From contig DAOWCW010000034.1 of the NCBI GenBank assembly GCA_030639395.1, positions 1-7,793 of the forward strand: 7,793 nucleotides of DNA. Reading direction: 5' to 3'. The translations under genes and the position numbers were made by a program. Positions within the stretch are counted from its first letter, which is position 1. Every line of letters begins with the position of its first letter. The notes beneath the pieces are model-generated. The model saw only the letters and a program-made list of their open reading frames with translations. It did not search any database and was not told the DNA's origin. Source of the stretch: an archaeon (GTDB lineage Archaea > Nanoarchaeota > Nanoarchaeia > Pacearchaeales > GW2011-AR1). Of this stretch, positions 1 through 4,786 are shown one piece after another.

Positions 1-7
1 CTCTCCA

Positions 8-298
8 CTATCTAGAAACACACGTCTTCCTCTTCGCAATCTCAATAAAAACAAAAACCGAAAGCAAAAAAACTACACCCATCTTGAGATAGTTATCTAA
101 AACCAACTGATTTAAATTAAAATAATTAGCCGCGAATATATTCAATCCAACAAGGAAAATCAAAGCAACAAAACCCTTCCAATTAATCGGAACAAATCCC
201 CATCCATCCACACTCCCTTCTCTTTTTCTAAACCAAGAATCTCCAACCGCTTTCTTTTTGCTTTTCTTCTTAGCCTTACTTCCTCTTAATTTAACCAT
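8..298 (-). CDS. Small two-helix membrane protein, unknown function
   Basis: A 96-residue protein. The first ~20 residues are Lys-rich (KAKKKSKKK around residues 8-16). A short motif GWGFVPINWKG follows at about 32-42, then two hydrophobic segments at about 43-60 and 72-88, and a basic tail ending TCVSR. Both the N-terminus and the tail carry positive charge, so a hairpin with both ends in the cytoplasm is likely. I chose the ATG at 298 rather than the one at 313: a TATA-like box centred near 325 puts the transcription start at about 298-300, giving a leaderless mRNA. The gene lies 45 bases downstream of the surface-protein gene on the same strand but appears to have its own promoter. I do not recognise a named family. 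Confidence 0.75.
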   Translation of the reverse strand: MVKLRGSKAKKKSKKKAVGDSWFRKREGSVDGWGFVPINWKGFVALIFLVGLNIFAANYFNLNQLVLDNYLKMGVVFLLSVFVFIEIAKRKTCVSR

Positions 299-317
299 AC
301 AAAATAAAAGCATAAAC

Positions 318-333
318 TCTTTTTATACTTTTT
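318..333 (-). promoter_or_regulatory. TATA box of the 96-aa membrane protein gene
   Basis: Read on the minus strand, AAAAAGTATAAAAAGA lies with its centre about 27 bases before the ATG at 298. That is the usual archaeal spacing to the transcription start, so transcript and coding sequence would begin together. The box lies in the gap after the stop codon of the upstream gene. Confidence 0.55.
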
Positions 334-343
334 CACCAACAAT

Positions 344-946
344 CTATCTTCTAGAAAAATTAAAAATCAAAACTAACAAAACAAAAATCAATAAACTCAA
401 AATCCAACAAAATAAAACCAGCCAATCAAGATCAATCTCAAACTCCCTAAAATCATCCTCTGAAGATAAAGCAATCACAACACTCTCAATCACAACATCA
501 TCACCCCTCACAAAAAAACTCGGAATCACATTTTCCTTCACCTTTTGCCCCCTGTCCCTACCATCAACAGAACAACCAACATCACTAACCCTCGGACCCT
601 CGCTCCCATCAACACCAATGCTCACAATCGAAATCTCGACACATTCATCCTCATCCAAGCCAGAAGCCTCGAAACTCTCAATAGTTCCATTCGCAACCAA
701 AATTCTATCTAAAAAAATCAAATTATAAAAAAATCCCTCATCTTCTCCATTCTCCCAAGTCCAAAAAATACTATCCTCGTCCCTACTTTCAACATCCAAG
801 CTACGAACATACCCCTCAAAACTATTATTTTCAAATTCACTATAAGGATTAACACTAAACTCCACCACATCAACACTCGAAGAACCAGCACCAACAAAAC
901 CAAGCAAACTAACTAAAACCAAAACACCAAACATTACATTTTTCAT
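344..946 (-). CDS. Secreted surface protein with C-terminal membrane anchor
   Basis: A 200-residue protein. It has a signal peptide (MKNVMF followed by a hydrophobic core to about residue 20), an acidic ectodomain of about 150 residues, a transmembrane helix at about 175-196 and a short basic end, SRR. The topology is therefore type I, with nearly all of the protein outside the cell. The ectodomain shows an alternating beta-strand pattern and a segment around 55-66 (RDEDSIFWTWEN) that resembles archaeal Ig/PKD-like surface domains; that likeness is tentative. Cys102 and Cys125 could form a disulfide. The start is the ATG at 946, not the GTG at 961, because a TATA box lies about 26 bases upstream of 946 and would place the GTG outside the transcript. 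Function unknown; adhesion or a cell-surface role is a guess. Confidence 0.78.
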   Translation of the reverse strand: MKNVMFGVLVLVSLLGFVGAGSSSVDVVEFSVNPYSEFENNSFEGYVRSLDVESRDEDSIFWTWENGEDEGFFYNLIFLDRILVANGTIESFEASGLDEDECVEISIVSIGVDGSEGPRVSDVGCSVDGRDRGQKVKENVIPSFFVRGDDVVIESVVIALSSEDDFREFEIDLDWLVLFCWILSLLIFVLLVLIFNFSRR

Positions 947-965
947 AAAAACCCAAGACACCCTC

Positions 966-979
966 TATTTATAAAACTT
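966..979 (-). promoter_or_regulatory. TATA box of the surface protein gene
   Basis: Read on the minus strand, AGTTTTATAAATAG has its centre about 26 bases before the ATG at 946, predicting a leaderless transcript. It is one of the best TATA matches in the window and decides the start codon of the gene. Confidence 0.7.
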
Positions 980-1032
980 TTGAATTGATGTCATTTTAAA
1001 GTAATACCATAAGCAAACTTAAACTGTATTCA

Positions 1033-1055
1033 TTTGGATACCATTGGTAACCAAA
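1033..1055. promoter_or_regulatory. 23-bp near-perfect palindrome, possible operator
   Basis: The arms TTTGGATACCA and TGGTAACCAAA flank a single central T. Ten of the eleven positions in each arm pair; the only break is an A opposite A six bases from the centre. It lies about 60 bp upstream of the TATA box of the surface-protein gene and abuts the T-tract of the terminator that ends the cassette upstream. The symmetry suits a dimeric regulator's site, but it could also act as a second hairpin in the terminator region. Confidence 0.45.
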
Positions 1056-1112
1056 ATAAAAAAATAAAAAAATAATGCAGCCTTTTCAAGATTTTAATCA
1101 AGAAAAGACTGC
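1053..1112 (-). terminator. Hairpin plus T-tract terminator ending the three-gene cassette
   Basis: At 1077-1112 there is a hairpin: GCAG/CTGC, one C-A mismatch, CTTTTC/GAAAAG, a two-base internal loop, then GATT/AATC closed by TT. On the minus strand it is followed directly by T-rich runs separated by single A residues (1053-1075). It begins 20 bases after the stop codon at 1132. The layout matches a bacterial-type intrinsic terminator. Archaeal RNA polymerase terminates on T-tracts alone, so the T-runs would work either way. Confidence 0.75.
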
Positions 1113-1131
1113 ACGAAAACCACTTCATCTA

Positions 1132-1920
1132 TCATTCATCATCGGCAAAATCAACAAGGTCAAAATCAGAATCAAAAGAAGAAGATCTCATCCTCTCACT
1201 CGATATCACAACAAAACTCTTAATTATAGGTTCAAGAAGCTCAAGAAGCTCGCTATTCCTCCGATTAAGTTCCCTTTTAGCCTCCCTTCCAATTACCGCA
1301 ATCAAATGAAGCATCATCATAAAGGATTTCTCAGAACTCCCAGCATTGTTAATCAAATCCCAGTAATAGGCAATCTCGTCACTTCTTTTTCGAAAACGCC
1401 CAGCCTCTCCTTTAATAACACGTCTTGAGGCCATAAGAATCTCCCGATTCTCATTCTGAAAAGCAATGAAATCCTCATTGGAAAATGGAATATTCCCTGT
1501 CAACCAAATGTACGGGCAGAAGCCATCCGCTAAAAGAACACACGAAAAGATAACAATCTGATCACCTCTCCCTATCTCACCCGCCAGAATCTTAGAAATC
1601 TCTTTTGCCACTTTTGAAACAGAAGCACCCTGACTAATCCATCGGTCAATTTTATCAAAAAAGAACTCCTTCCACGCAGGACAAAGAGCTTCAAAATCCT
1701 CGGAAGTAAGCAAACACTCACCAACCGCCTGATCATTAGCAGGAATATTTTTTGAGTTCCAATTCTCAAGAGCAAACTCTATCAACGCCAATCTATATTT
1801 TGGATGCTCATGAATTAACTCAAGAATATCCTCCACTGCATGAAACCCATGACTATAATTCTGATTCCCCAGAGTAACATTCATCGCCGCAACCAACTTG
1901 GCACTCAGCTTTTTCTTCAT
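1132..1920 (-). CDS. Unknown helical protein, last gene of a three-gene cassette
   Basis: A 262-residue protein that I do not recognise. It has no signal peptide, and its only notably hydrophobic stretch (about 122-134, IVIFSCVLLADGF) is too short to be a convincing membrane span, so it is probably cytoplasmic. The sequence looks mostly alpha-helical, with charged amphipathic stretches, five Cys and an acidic tail (DSDFDLVDFADDE at the end). No Walker, HTH, zinc-finger or nuclease motif is visible. The start is well supported: GAAGGAG lies about five bases before the ATG. The upstream gap of 60 bases also holds a TATA-like AATTTTATAATC (1943-1954), so it may be transcribed both with the cassette and separately. 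Its G content on the plus strand is about twice that of the flanking genes, which suggests transfer from elsewhere. Confidence 0.8.
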   Translation of the reverse strand: MKKKLSAKLVAAMNVTLGNQNYSHGFHAVEDILELIHEHPKYRLALIEFALENWNSKNIPANDQAVGECLLTSEDFEALCPAWKEFFFDKIDRWISQGASVSKVAKEISKILAGEIGRGDQIVIFSCVLLADGFCPYIWLTGNIPFSNEDFIAFQNENREILMASRRVIKGEAGRFRKRSDEIAYYWDLINNAGSSEKSFMMMLHLIAVIGREAKRELNRRNSELLELLEPIIKSFVVISSERMRSSSFDSDFDLVDFADDE

Positions 1921-1925
1921 GACTT

Positions 1926-1936
1926 CTCCTTCATAA
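1926..1936 (-). promoter_or_regulatory. Shine-Dalgarno leader shared by two cassette genes
   Basis: The minus-strand string TTATGAAGGAG ends five bases before the ATG at 1920. The same 11 bases occur at 2130-2140 ahead of the ATG at 2124. The GGAG core is a strong ribosome binding site and fixes both starts. Most other genes in the window begin leaderless instead. Confidence 0.65.
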
Positions 1937-1980
1937 TAATTTGATTATAAAATTAAACACTTTCCTAGATTACTTATTGC

Positions 1981-2124
1981 TCACCGCCACCTCATCTTTC
2001 TGGAAGCACGACAACCGCCCCCTTTATCCTTCGAACTATCCTTCAAAGCCCTTCTCATCCACCGAATAAGCTTCCTATCTTCTTTCTTCTTCGCCTCTCG
2101 CAACTTCTTCTTAAAATCCATCAT
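1981..2124 (-). CDS. Small basic protein (47 aa) in the three-gene cassette
   Basis: A 47-residue frame starting MMDFKKKLREAKKKEDRK and ending ASRKMRWR. About 40% of residues are Lys or Arg; the acidic residues lie in the N-terminal two thirds, so the C-terminus is purely basic after a GGGC turn. The N-terminal part would form a charged helix. A strong GGAGG lies five to six bases before the ATG, and the gene sits 45 bases downstream of the 71-aa gene and 60 upstream of the 262-aa gene on the same strand. These points argue for a real gene despite its size. A nucleic-acid-binding or membrane-interacting role fits the charge but is only inference. No family recognised. Confidence 0.6.
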   Translation of the reverse strand: MMDFKKKLREAKKKEDRKLIRWMRRALKDSSKDKGGGCRASRKMRWR

Positions 2125-2139
2125 ACTGCCTCCTTCATA

Positions 2140-2154
2140 AAATTAATAAAACAA
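2140..2154 (-). repeat. Copy 1 of a 15-bp upstream box
   Basis: AAATTAATAAAACAA (plus strand) is identical to 2403-2417. It lies about 16-30 bases before the ATG at 2124, where a TATA box would lie. The minus-strand reading TTGTTTTATTAATTT is a plausible weak TATA element. Confidence 0.5.
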
Positions 2155-2169
2155 CACGAAAACCTCTTG

Positions 2170-2385
2170 CTACACTTTCTTCCTCCAAACATCTACAACC
2201 CAAGATATCAATAAAAGAACAAAAACCAATTGAACAAACCAAAAAATAAATACCCCAAGCCTCTCAAAAATCGGATCATACCAAAACCCCTCTGACCCAA
2301 AAAACCACCTTGCCACAAGATAAAGCCACATAGGAATTCCACAAAGTCCTACTCCGTATAAAGTTTGTACAATTTTTGTACCCAT
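2170..2385 (-). CDS. Small two-helix membrane protein, first gene of the cassette
   Basis: A 71-residue protein with two hydrophobic segments at about 7-28 and 43-65, joined by a short aromatic and charged loop (FFGSEGFWYDP). It ends in WRKKV, so the C-terminus is probably cytoplasmic and so, for a hairpin, is the N-terminus. A very strong Shine-Dalgarno (TTTGGAGGAAGG) lies five to six bases before the ATG. The gene leads the operon-like run with the 47-aa and 262-aa genes. Small two-helix proteins occur as holins, toxins, transporter subunits and sensors; nothing here chooses among them. Family not recognised. Confidence 0.72.
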   Translation of the reverse strand: MGTKIVQTLYGVGLCGIPMWLYLVARWFFGSEGFWYDPIFERLGVFIFWFVQLVFVLLLISWVVDVWRKKV

Positions 2386-2402
2386 ATTCCTTCCTCCAAA
2401 TT

Positions 2403-2417
2403 AAATTAATAAAACAA
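2403..2417 (-). repeat. Copy 2 of the 15-bp upstream box
   Basis: Identical to 2140-2154 and at nearly the same distance (18-32 bases) before the ATG at 2385. The two copies may be a shared promoter element or the trace of a duplicated leader. Confidence 0.5.
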
Positions 2418-2430
2418 TTTTCAAAGTCCT

Positions 2431-2443
2431 GACTATATAAAAA
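2431..2443 (-). promoter_or_regulatory. Likely TATA box of the three-gene cassette
   Basis: Minus-strand TTTTTATATAGTC is the best TATA match upstream of the 71-aa gene. It predicts a transcript start near 2412 and a leader of about 26 bases carrying the Shine-Dalgarno site. This differs from the leaderless promoters elsewhere in the window. The repeated box at 2403-2417 is a rival TATA candidate. Confidence 0.5.
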
Positions 2444-2680
2444 CCAATGATCTTACAACATATTCCATCCACCTTCAAAACATCCTAAGATATTCCGGGT
2501 ACGAACTAAACGTCATAAGTCCATATTTCTCGCACAATTTCTAGAAAATCTCCATCATAAGATGAGTAGTTACTTGTATTTTTTTAGCTGTGCAGTTATA
2601 TATTATCAAAAAATCAATATATCTTCATTTAAAAATCTTCGCAATATCATAATTTTTAAGTAGTAACATTAGTCACAAAC
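2444..2680. other. Intergenic region with no gene identified
   Basis: About 240 bases with stops in all frames at short intervals. It holds a T-run on the minus strand shortly after the nuclease-like gene (2612-2617), a TATA-like TTATATATTATC at 2593-2604 and a small palindrome, TTTCTAGAAA, near 2536-2545. A minus-strand stretch of about 20 codons (around 2511-2575) reads like protein (YSSYDGDFLEIVREIWTYDV) but has no start and could be chance or a gene remnant. Confidence 0.4.
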
Positions 2681-3430
2681 TCACTTCACAACAAAATCTA
2701 TCAAAATAGGCACATGATCCGACAACTCTAATTTTATCGCATCATACTTTCTTATCTTTATCTCTGGAGAAATCAAAATATGATCAAGCTTAAATTTCGG
2801 ATGAAATGCAGGATAAGTTGACGACTCTTTTATCTTTCTTAACTTAGTTTTTTGAATCAAAGGTTTAAGTTCACTTCTTCCATTAAAAGAATTAAAATCT
2901 CCAGCTAAAATCACGGGACCTTCAACTTTATTCACTACAGAAACTAATTCTTCTATCTGCTCCCCACGAACACTTTCCCCCAAAGCCAAATGCACAATCA
3001 AAAAAGTCACCTTCTTCGGAACATTCACCACAACTTTCAAAACAAGTTTCTTAACTCCCTTCTTTAAATAAAAAGACTCCTCATTCCTCAACTTAAACCT
3101 CGAAAAAATAGCATTCGATTGATCCTTAAGAATTGGAATTGTTCGAAAAAAACCAAGCAACCCTTTTCCAGAATATTTACTATGAATTAAAGAATGCTTA
3201 AAACCTAACCTACTTTTAATAAAAGAACCATACTTCTTGCGTCCAAAAAAAGACTTAGATTGAATTTCTGCAATCGCCAAAATATCTGGGCTGTATCTCA
3301 AAAAAGAATCACATATTCTAATTAAATTTTTCTTCGTACCAAAAATCCGCCTCCATATCTCAGCATATCTATAAAACCTCCCATCAATCCCTTCAAAATA
3401 CTCTACATTATAAAAAATAAATCTAACCAT
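2681..3430 (-). CDS. Endonuclease/exonuclease/phosphatase (EEP) family enzyme
   Basis: A 249-residue protein with the full set of EEP-fold motifs in order: Asn8 in FIFYNVEYF, the metal-binding Glu55 in ILAIAEIQ, His147 in FLIVHLALG, Asp178 and Asn180 in VILAGDFNS, Asp216-His217 in KLDHILIS, and the terminal Asp238-His239 in LSDHVPILIDF. Members of this superfamily are Mg2+-dependent phosphodiesterases acting on DNA, RNA or phospholipid and inositol phosphates. No residue seen here identifies the substrate. The length is usual for a lone EEP domain. There is no signal peptide, so it acts in the cytoplasm, possibly at the membrane through its neighbour. The start at 3430 is preferred over 3517: it begins just before the first EEP strand and its ATGGTTAG overlaps the stop of the upstream gene by eight bases, a translational-coupling layout. 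Confidence 0.88.
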   Translation of the reverse strand: MVRFIFYNVEYFEGIDGRFYRYAEIWRRIFGTKKNLIRICDSFLRYSPDILAIAEIQSKSFFGRKKYGSFIKSRLGFKHSLIHSKYSGKGLLGFFRTIPILKDQSNAIFSRFKLRNEESFYLKKGVKKLVLKVVVNVPKKVTFLIVHLALGESVRGEQIEELVSVVNKVEGPVILAGDFNSFNGRSELKPLIQKTKLRKIKESSTYPAFHPKFKLDHILISPEIKIRKYDAIKLELSDHVPILIDFVVK

Positions 3431-3626
3431 TTTTCTTAAACTTATTTCTAAAAAAAATCTTCCCTCTCTTAATAATTTTTTTTCCTGACTCGGGAAAAGC
3501 CAACATAATCCCAACAAGAATCATAGCAACTCCTTGCAATATCGGCAAAAACAAACCAATTACTCCCACAACTATTAAAATCAAGCCTAAAATAAACCTC
3601 ATCACACTTCTCACTCCACCTTTCAT
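3423..3626 (-). CDS. Small membrane protein (67 aa) coupled to the EEP enzyme
   Basis: A 67-residue protein. It has a short basic N-terminus, a long hydrophobic region at about 11-45 containing GVIGLFLPILQGVAMILVG, and a strongly basic tail (KKIIKRGKIFFRNKFKKNG). The pattern hydrophobic-GxxGLFLPxxxG-hydrophobic followed by a basic tail resembles small PGPGW/YbaN (DUF454)-like membrane proteins. This is a resemblance only. Two short helices with the tail in the cytoplasm are likely. A TATA box about 27 bases before the ATG at 3626 supports this start (leaderless); an ATG at 3602 is an alternative. The eight-base overlap with the EEP gene suggests the two products work together or need matched amounts. 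Confidence 0.75.
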   Translation of the reverse strand: MKGGVRSVMRFILGLILIVVGVIGLFLPILQGVAMILVGIMLAFPESGKKIIKRGKIFFRNKFKKNG

Positions 3627-3647
3627 CTTACATCAACAACTCAGAAG

Positions 3648-3660
3648 GTTATAAATTATA
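3648..3660 (-). promoter_or_regulatory. TATA box of the 67-aa/EEP operon
   Basis: Minus-strand TATAATTTATAAC lies with its core about 27 bases before the ATG at 3626. It faces away from the plus-strand TATA box at 3695-3703, so this gap is a divergent promoter region with the two boxes about 45 bases apart. Confidence 0.6.
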
Positions 3661-3694
3661 CGATTTTTCCCAAACTCAAAAAATCTCCAAAACC

Positions 3695-3703
3695 TTTTAT
3701 ATT
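3695..3703 (+). promoter_or_regulatory. TATA box of the Trm5-like gene
   Basis: TTTTATATT lies with its centre about 24 bases before the ATG at 3723. No Shine-Dalgarno motif precedes the ATG (the sequence there is C- and A-rich), so a leaderless transcript is likely. Confidence 0.6.
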
Positions 3704-3722
3704 CAAAAACCCAACCCCAACC

Positions 3723-4580
3723 ATGAAAAAAATTCCTCAAGACATCATGGGCAACATAGCAATTCTAAAATTCCCAAAACGAACATTATGGATAACAAAA
3801 AAATTAAAAGCAATAAAATTCCTAAAACAAAACAAAACCGTCACAACGGTCCTAGAAAAAACCGATAAATTCTCAGGCAGGCTCAGAATCCTCCAGACAA
3901 AATATTTAGCCGGAATCAAAACAACAAAAGCAATCTACAAAGAAAATGACTGCACTTTTCATTTCGACATAAACAAATCCTACTTCTCCCCAAGACTTTC
4001 CAACGAAAGAAAAATAATTGCAGACAAAGTCGCAAAAATAGTTCCCGAAACGCCGAAACACCGAAAGGGTCTGCCCCAGCCAATAATATCGAATTCGCGA
4101 GGGTGCACCGAAACGCCGACCAAAATGTGCAACATCTTAATTATGTTCGCCGGAATCTCCCCCTACCCAATCGTCATAGCCAGAAAACTCAAACTCCTAA
4201 ACAAAAAAGCCCTCATAACCTCAAACGAATTAAACAAAAAAGCAAACCAAGAATCCAAAAAAAACATTATCCTAAACAAACTCCAAAACTACATAACCCT
4301 AATCAACGGAGACGCAAAAAAACTCCCAACAAAAACAAAACAAAAATTCGATATAATCTTAATGCCAAGACCAAACCTAAAAGACACCTTCCTAAAAACC
4401 GCCCTAAAACTTTCCAAAAAAGGAACAACAATATTCTACCACGGTTTCGGAACAAAAGAAGAAGTTCTTACAGAAATAAAAAAAGATACCAAAAACAAAA
4501 TAGGTAAAATAAAAATCCGAAAAGCCGGAGACATCGGACCCTATATATTTCGATGGCAAGCACAATTTAAAGTTAAATAA
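3723..4580 (+). CDS. Trm5/Met-10-like tRNA G37 modification enzyme, with insertion
   Basis: A 285-residue protein of the Met-10+/Trm5/TYW2 family: class I SAM enzymes that methylate N1 of G37 in tRNA or, in TYW2, transfer the aminocarboxypropyl group. Visible parts: an N-terminal region with QDIMGNIAILKFP (6-18); the D2-like region with RLRILQTKYLAG (53-64) and FDINKSYFSPRLSNER (81-96); SAM motif I as ILIMFAGISPYPI (138-150); motif II around Glu169; Asp197 in LINGDAKKLP; and IILMPRPN (211-218) where canonical Trm5 has an NLP motif. Motif I lacks the usual acidic residue before MFAG, and NLP is replaced by MPRP, so methyl versus aminocarboxypropyl transfer cannot be settled. It lacks the D1 domain of long Trm5 proteins. 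Residues 109-129 are an in-frame insertion (see 4045-4119). It is the only plus-strand gene in the window, is Lys/Asn/Thr-rich, and has its own promoter. Confidence 0.82.
   Translation: MKKIPQDIMGNIAILKFPKRTLWITKKLKAIKFLKQNKTVTTVLEKTDKFSGRLRILQTKYLAGIKTTKAIYKENDCTFHFDINKSYFSPRLSNERKIIADKVAKIVPETPKHRKGLPQPIISNSRGCTETPTKMCNILIMFAGISPYPIVIARKLKLLNKKALITSNELNKKANQESKKNIILNKLQNYITLINGDAKKLPTKTKQKFDIILMPRPNLKDTFLKTALKLSKKGTTIFYHGFGTKEEVLTEIKKDTKNKIGKIKIRKAGDIGPYIFRWQAQFKVK
4045..4119 (+). repeat. In-frame 63-base insertion flanked by 12-bp direct repeats
   Basis: CCGAAACGCCGA occurs at 4045-4056 and again at 4108-4119, exactly 63 bases apart, so the unit between them adds 21 codons without a frameshift. 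Without it the protein would read KIVPETPTKMCNILIMFAG, a normal linker into SAM motif I. The unit has 35 G+C in 63 bases (19 C, 16 G), whereas the gene is A/C-rich and G-poor. It uses CGA, CTG, CAG and TCG codons rare in the rest of the gene. It opens with three octamers of the form CCGAAANN and contains the palindromes CGAATTCG and GGTGCACC, the latter running into the second repeat. Mini-element insertion with target duplication and repeat expansion are both possible. Confidence 0.65.
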
Positions 4581-4678
4581 AAAATCTCTAATTACTCATA
4601 GATCACTTCCAATAAAAACCTTTAGAATAAATAAAAAAACTCTCTTAATCACAATGTTAATAAAAACACCCTCCAAAC

Positions 4679-4786
4679 AAAAATCTGATTTTTAGCAAAC
4701 TTAATCAAGGCGAAAGGTTGCGAAGCGTACAAACAGTACGCGAGTGTTCTTTCAACGCAGAATAAGTCACTAAAAATCAGATTTTT
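4679..4786. repeat. 108-bp symmetric palindromic element (MITE-like or bidirectional terminator)
   Basis: The ends are perfect 17-bp inverted repeats, AAAAATCTGATTTTTAG (4679-4695) and its complement (4770-4786). At the exact centre is a second stem, GCGTAC/GTACGC (4725-4730 with 4736-4741), closed by AAACA. The arms between are partly complementary (for example ACTTA and GAAAG against their partners). The whole element can fold as one long imperfect hairpin. It separates the convergent Trm5-like and HerA-like genes, and each end finishes in T-runs in the outgoing direction, so it could terminate both transcripts. The middle is richer in G than the local plus strand. No transposase is present, so if mobile it would depend on one elsewhere. 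Confidence 0.65.

Noticed and set aside
258..728. Long open frame on the plus strand (156 codons)
   Set aside because: It is the complement of two better minus-strand genes with TATA boxes, and its low-complexity Ser/Thr/Lys/Asn composition is what the C/A-rich strand produces by itself.
2500..2570. C/D-box guide RNA
   Set aside because: GATGA-like strings occur on both strands but no correctly spaced C, D', C' and D box set could be found.
2511..2575. Protein-like stretch on the minus strand (about 20 codons) as a gene remnant
   Set aside because: There is no start codon, ribosome site or extension in any frame. It is too short to separate from chance without a database search.
3428..3517. 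Upstream start for the EEP gene at 3517
   Set aside because: The extra 29 residues overlap the 67-aa gene completely and precede the first EEP strand; the ATG at 3430 gives the normal family start.
4103..4507. 134-codon frame overlapping the Trm5-like gene on the same strand
   Set aside because: It is a +2-type shadow of a gene with recognisable SAM motifs, and is made of Lys/Asn/Pro-rich low-complexity sequence.
4679..4786. tRNA or structured riboswitch
   Set aside because: The fold is a single long foldback with no cloverleaf or recognisable aptamer core, and it lies at the 3' ends of both neighbouring genes.
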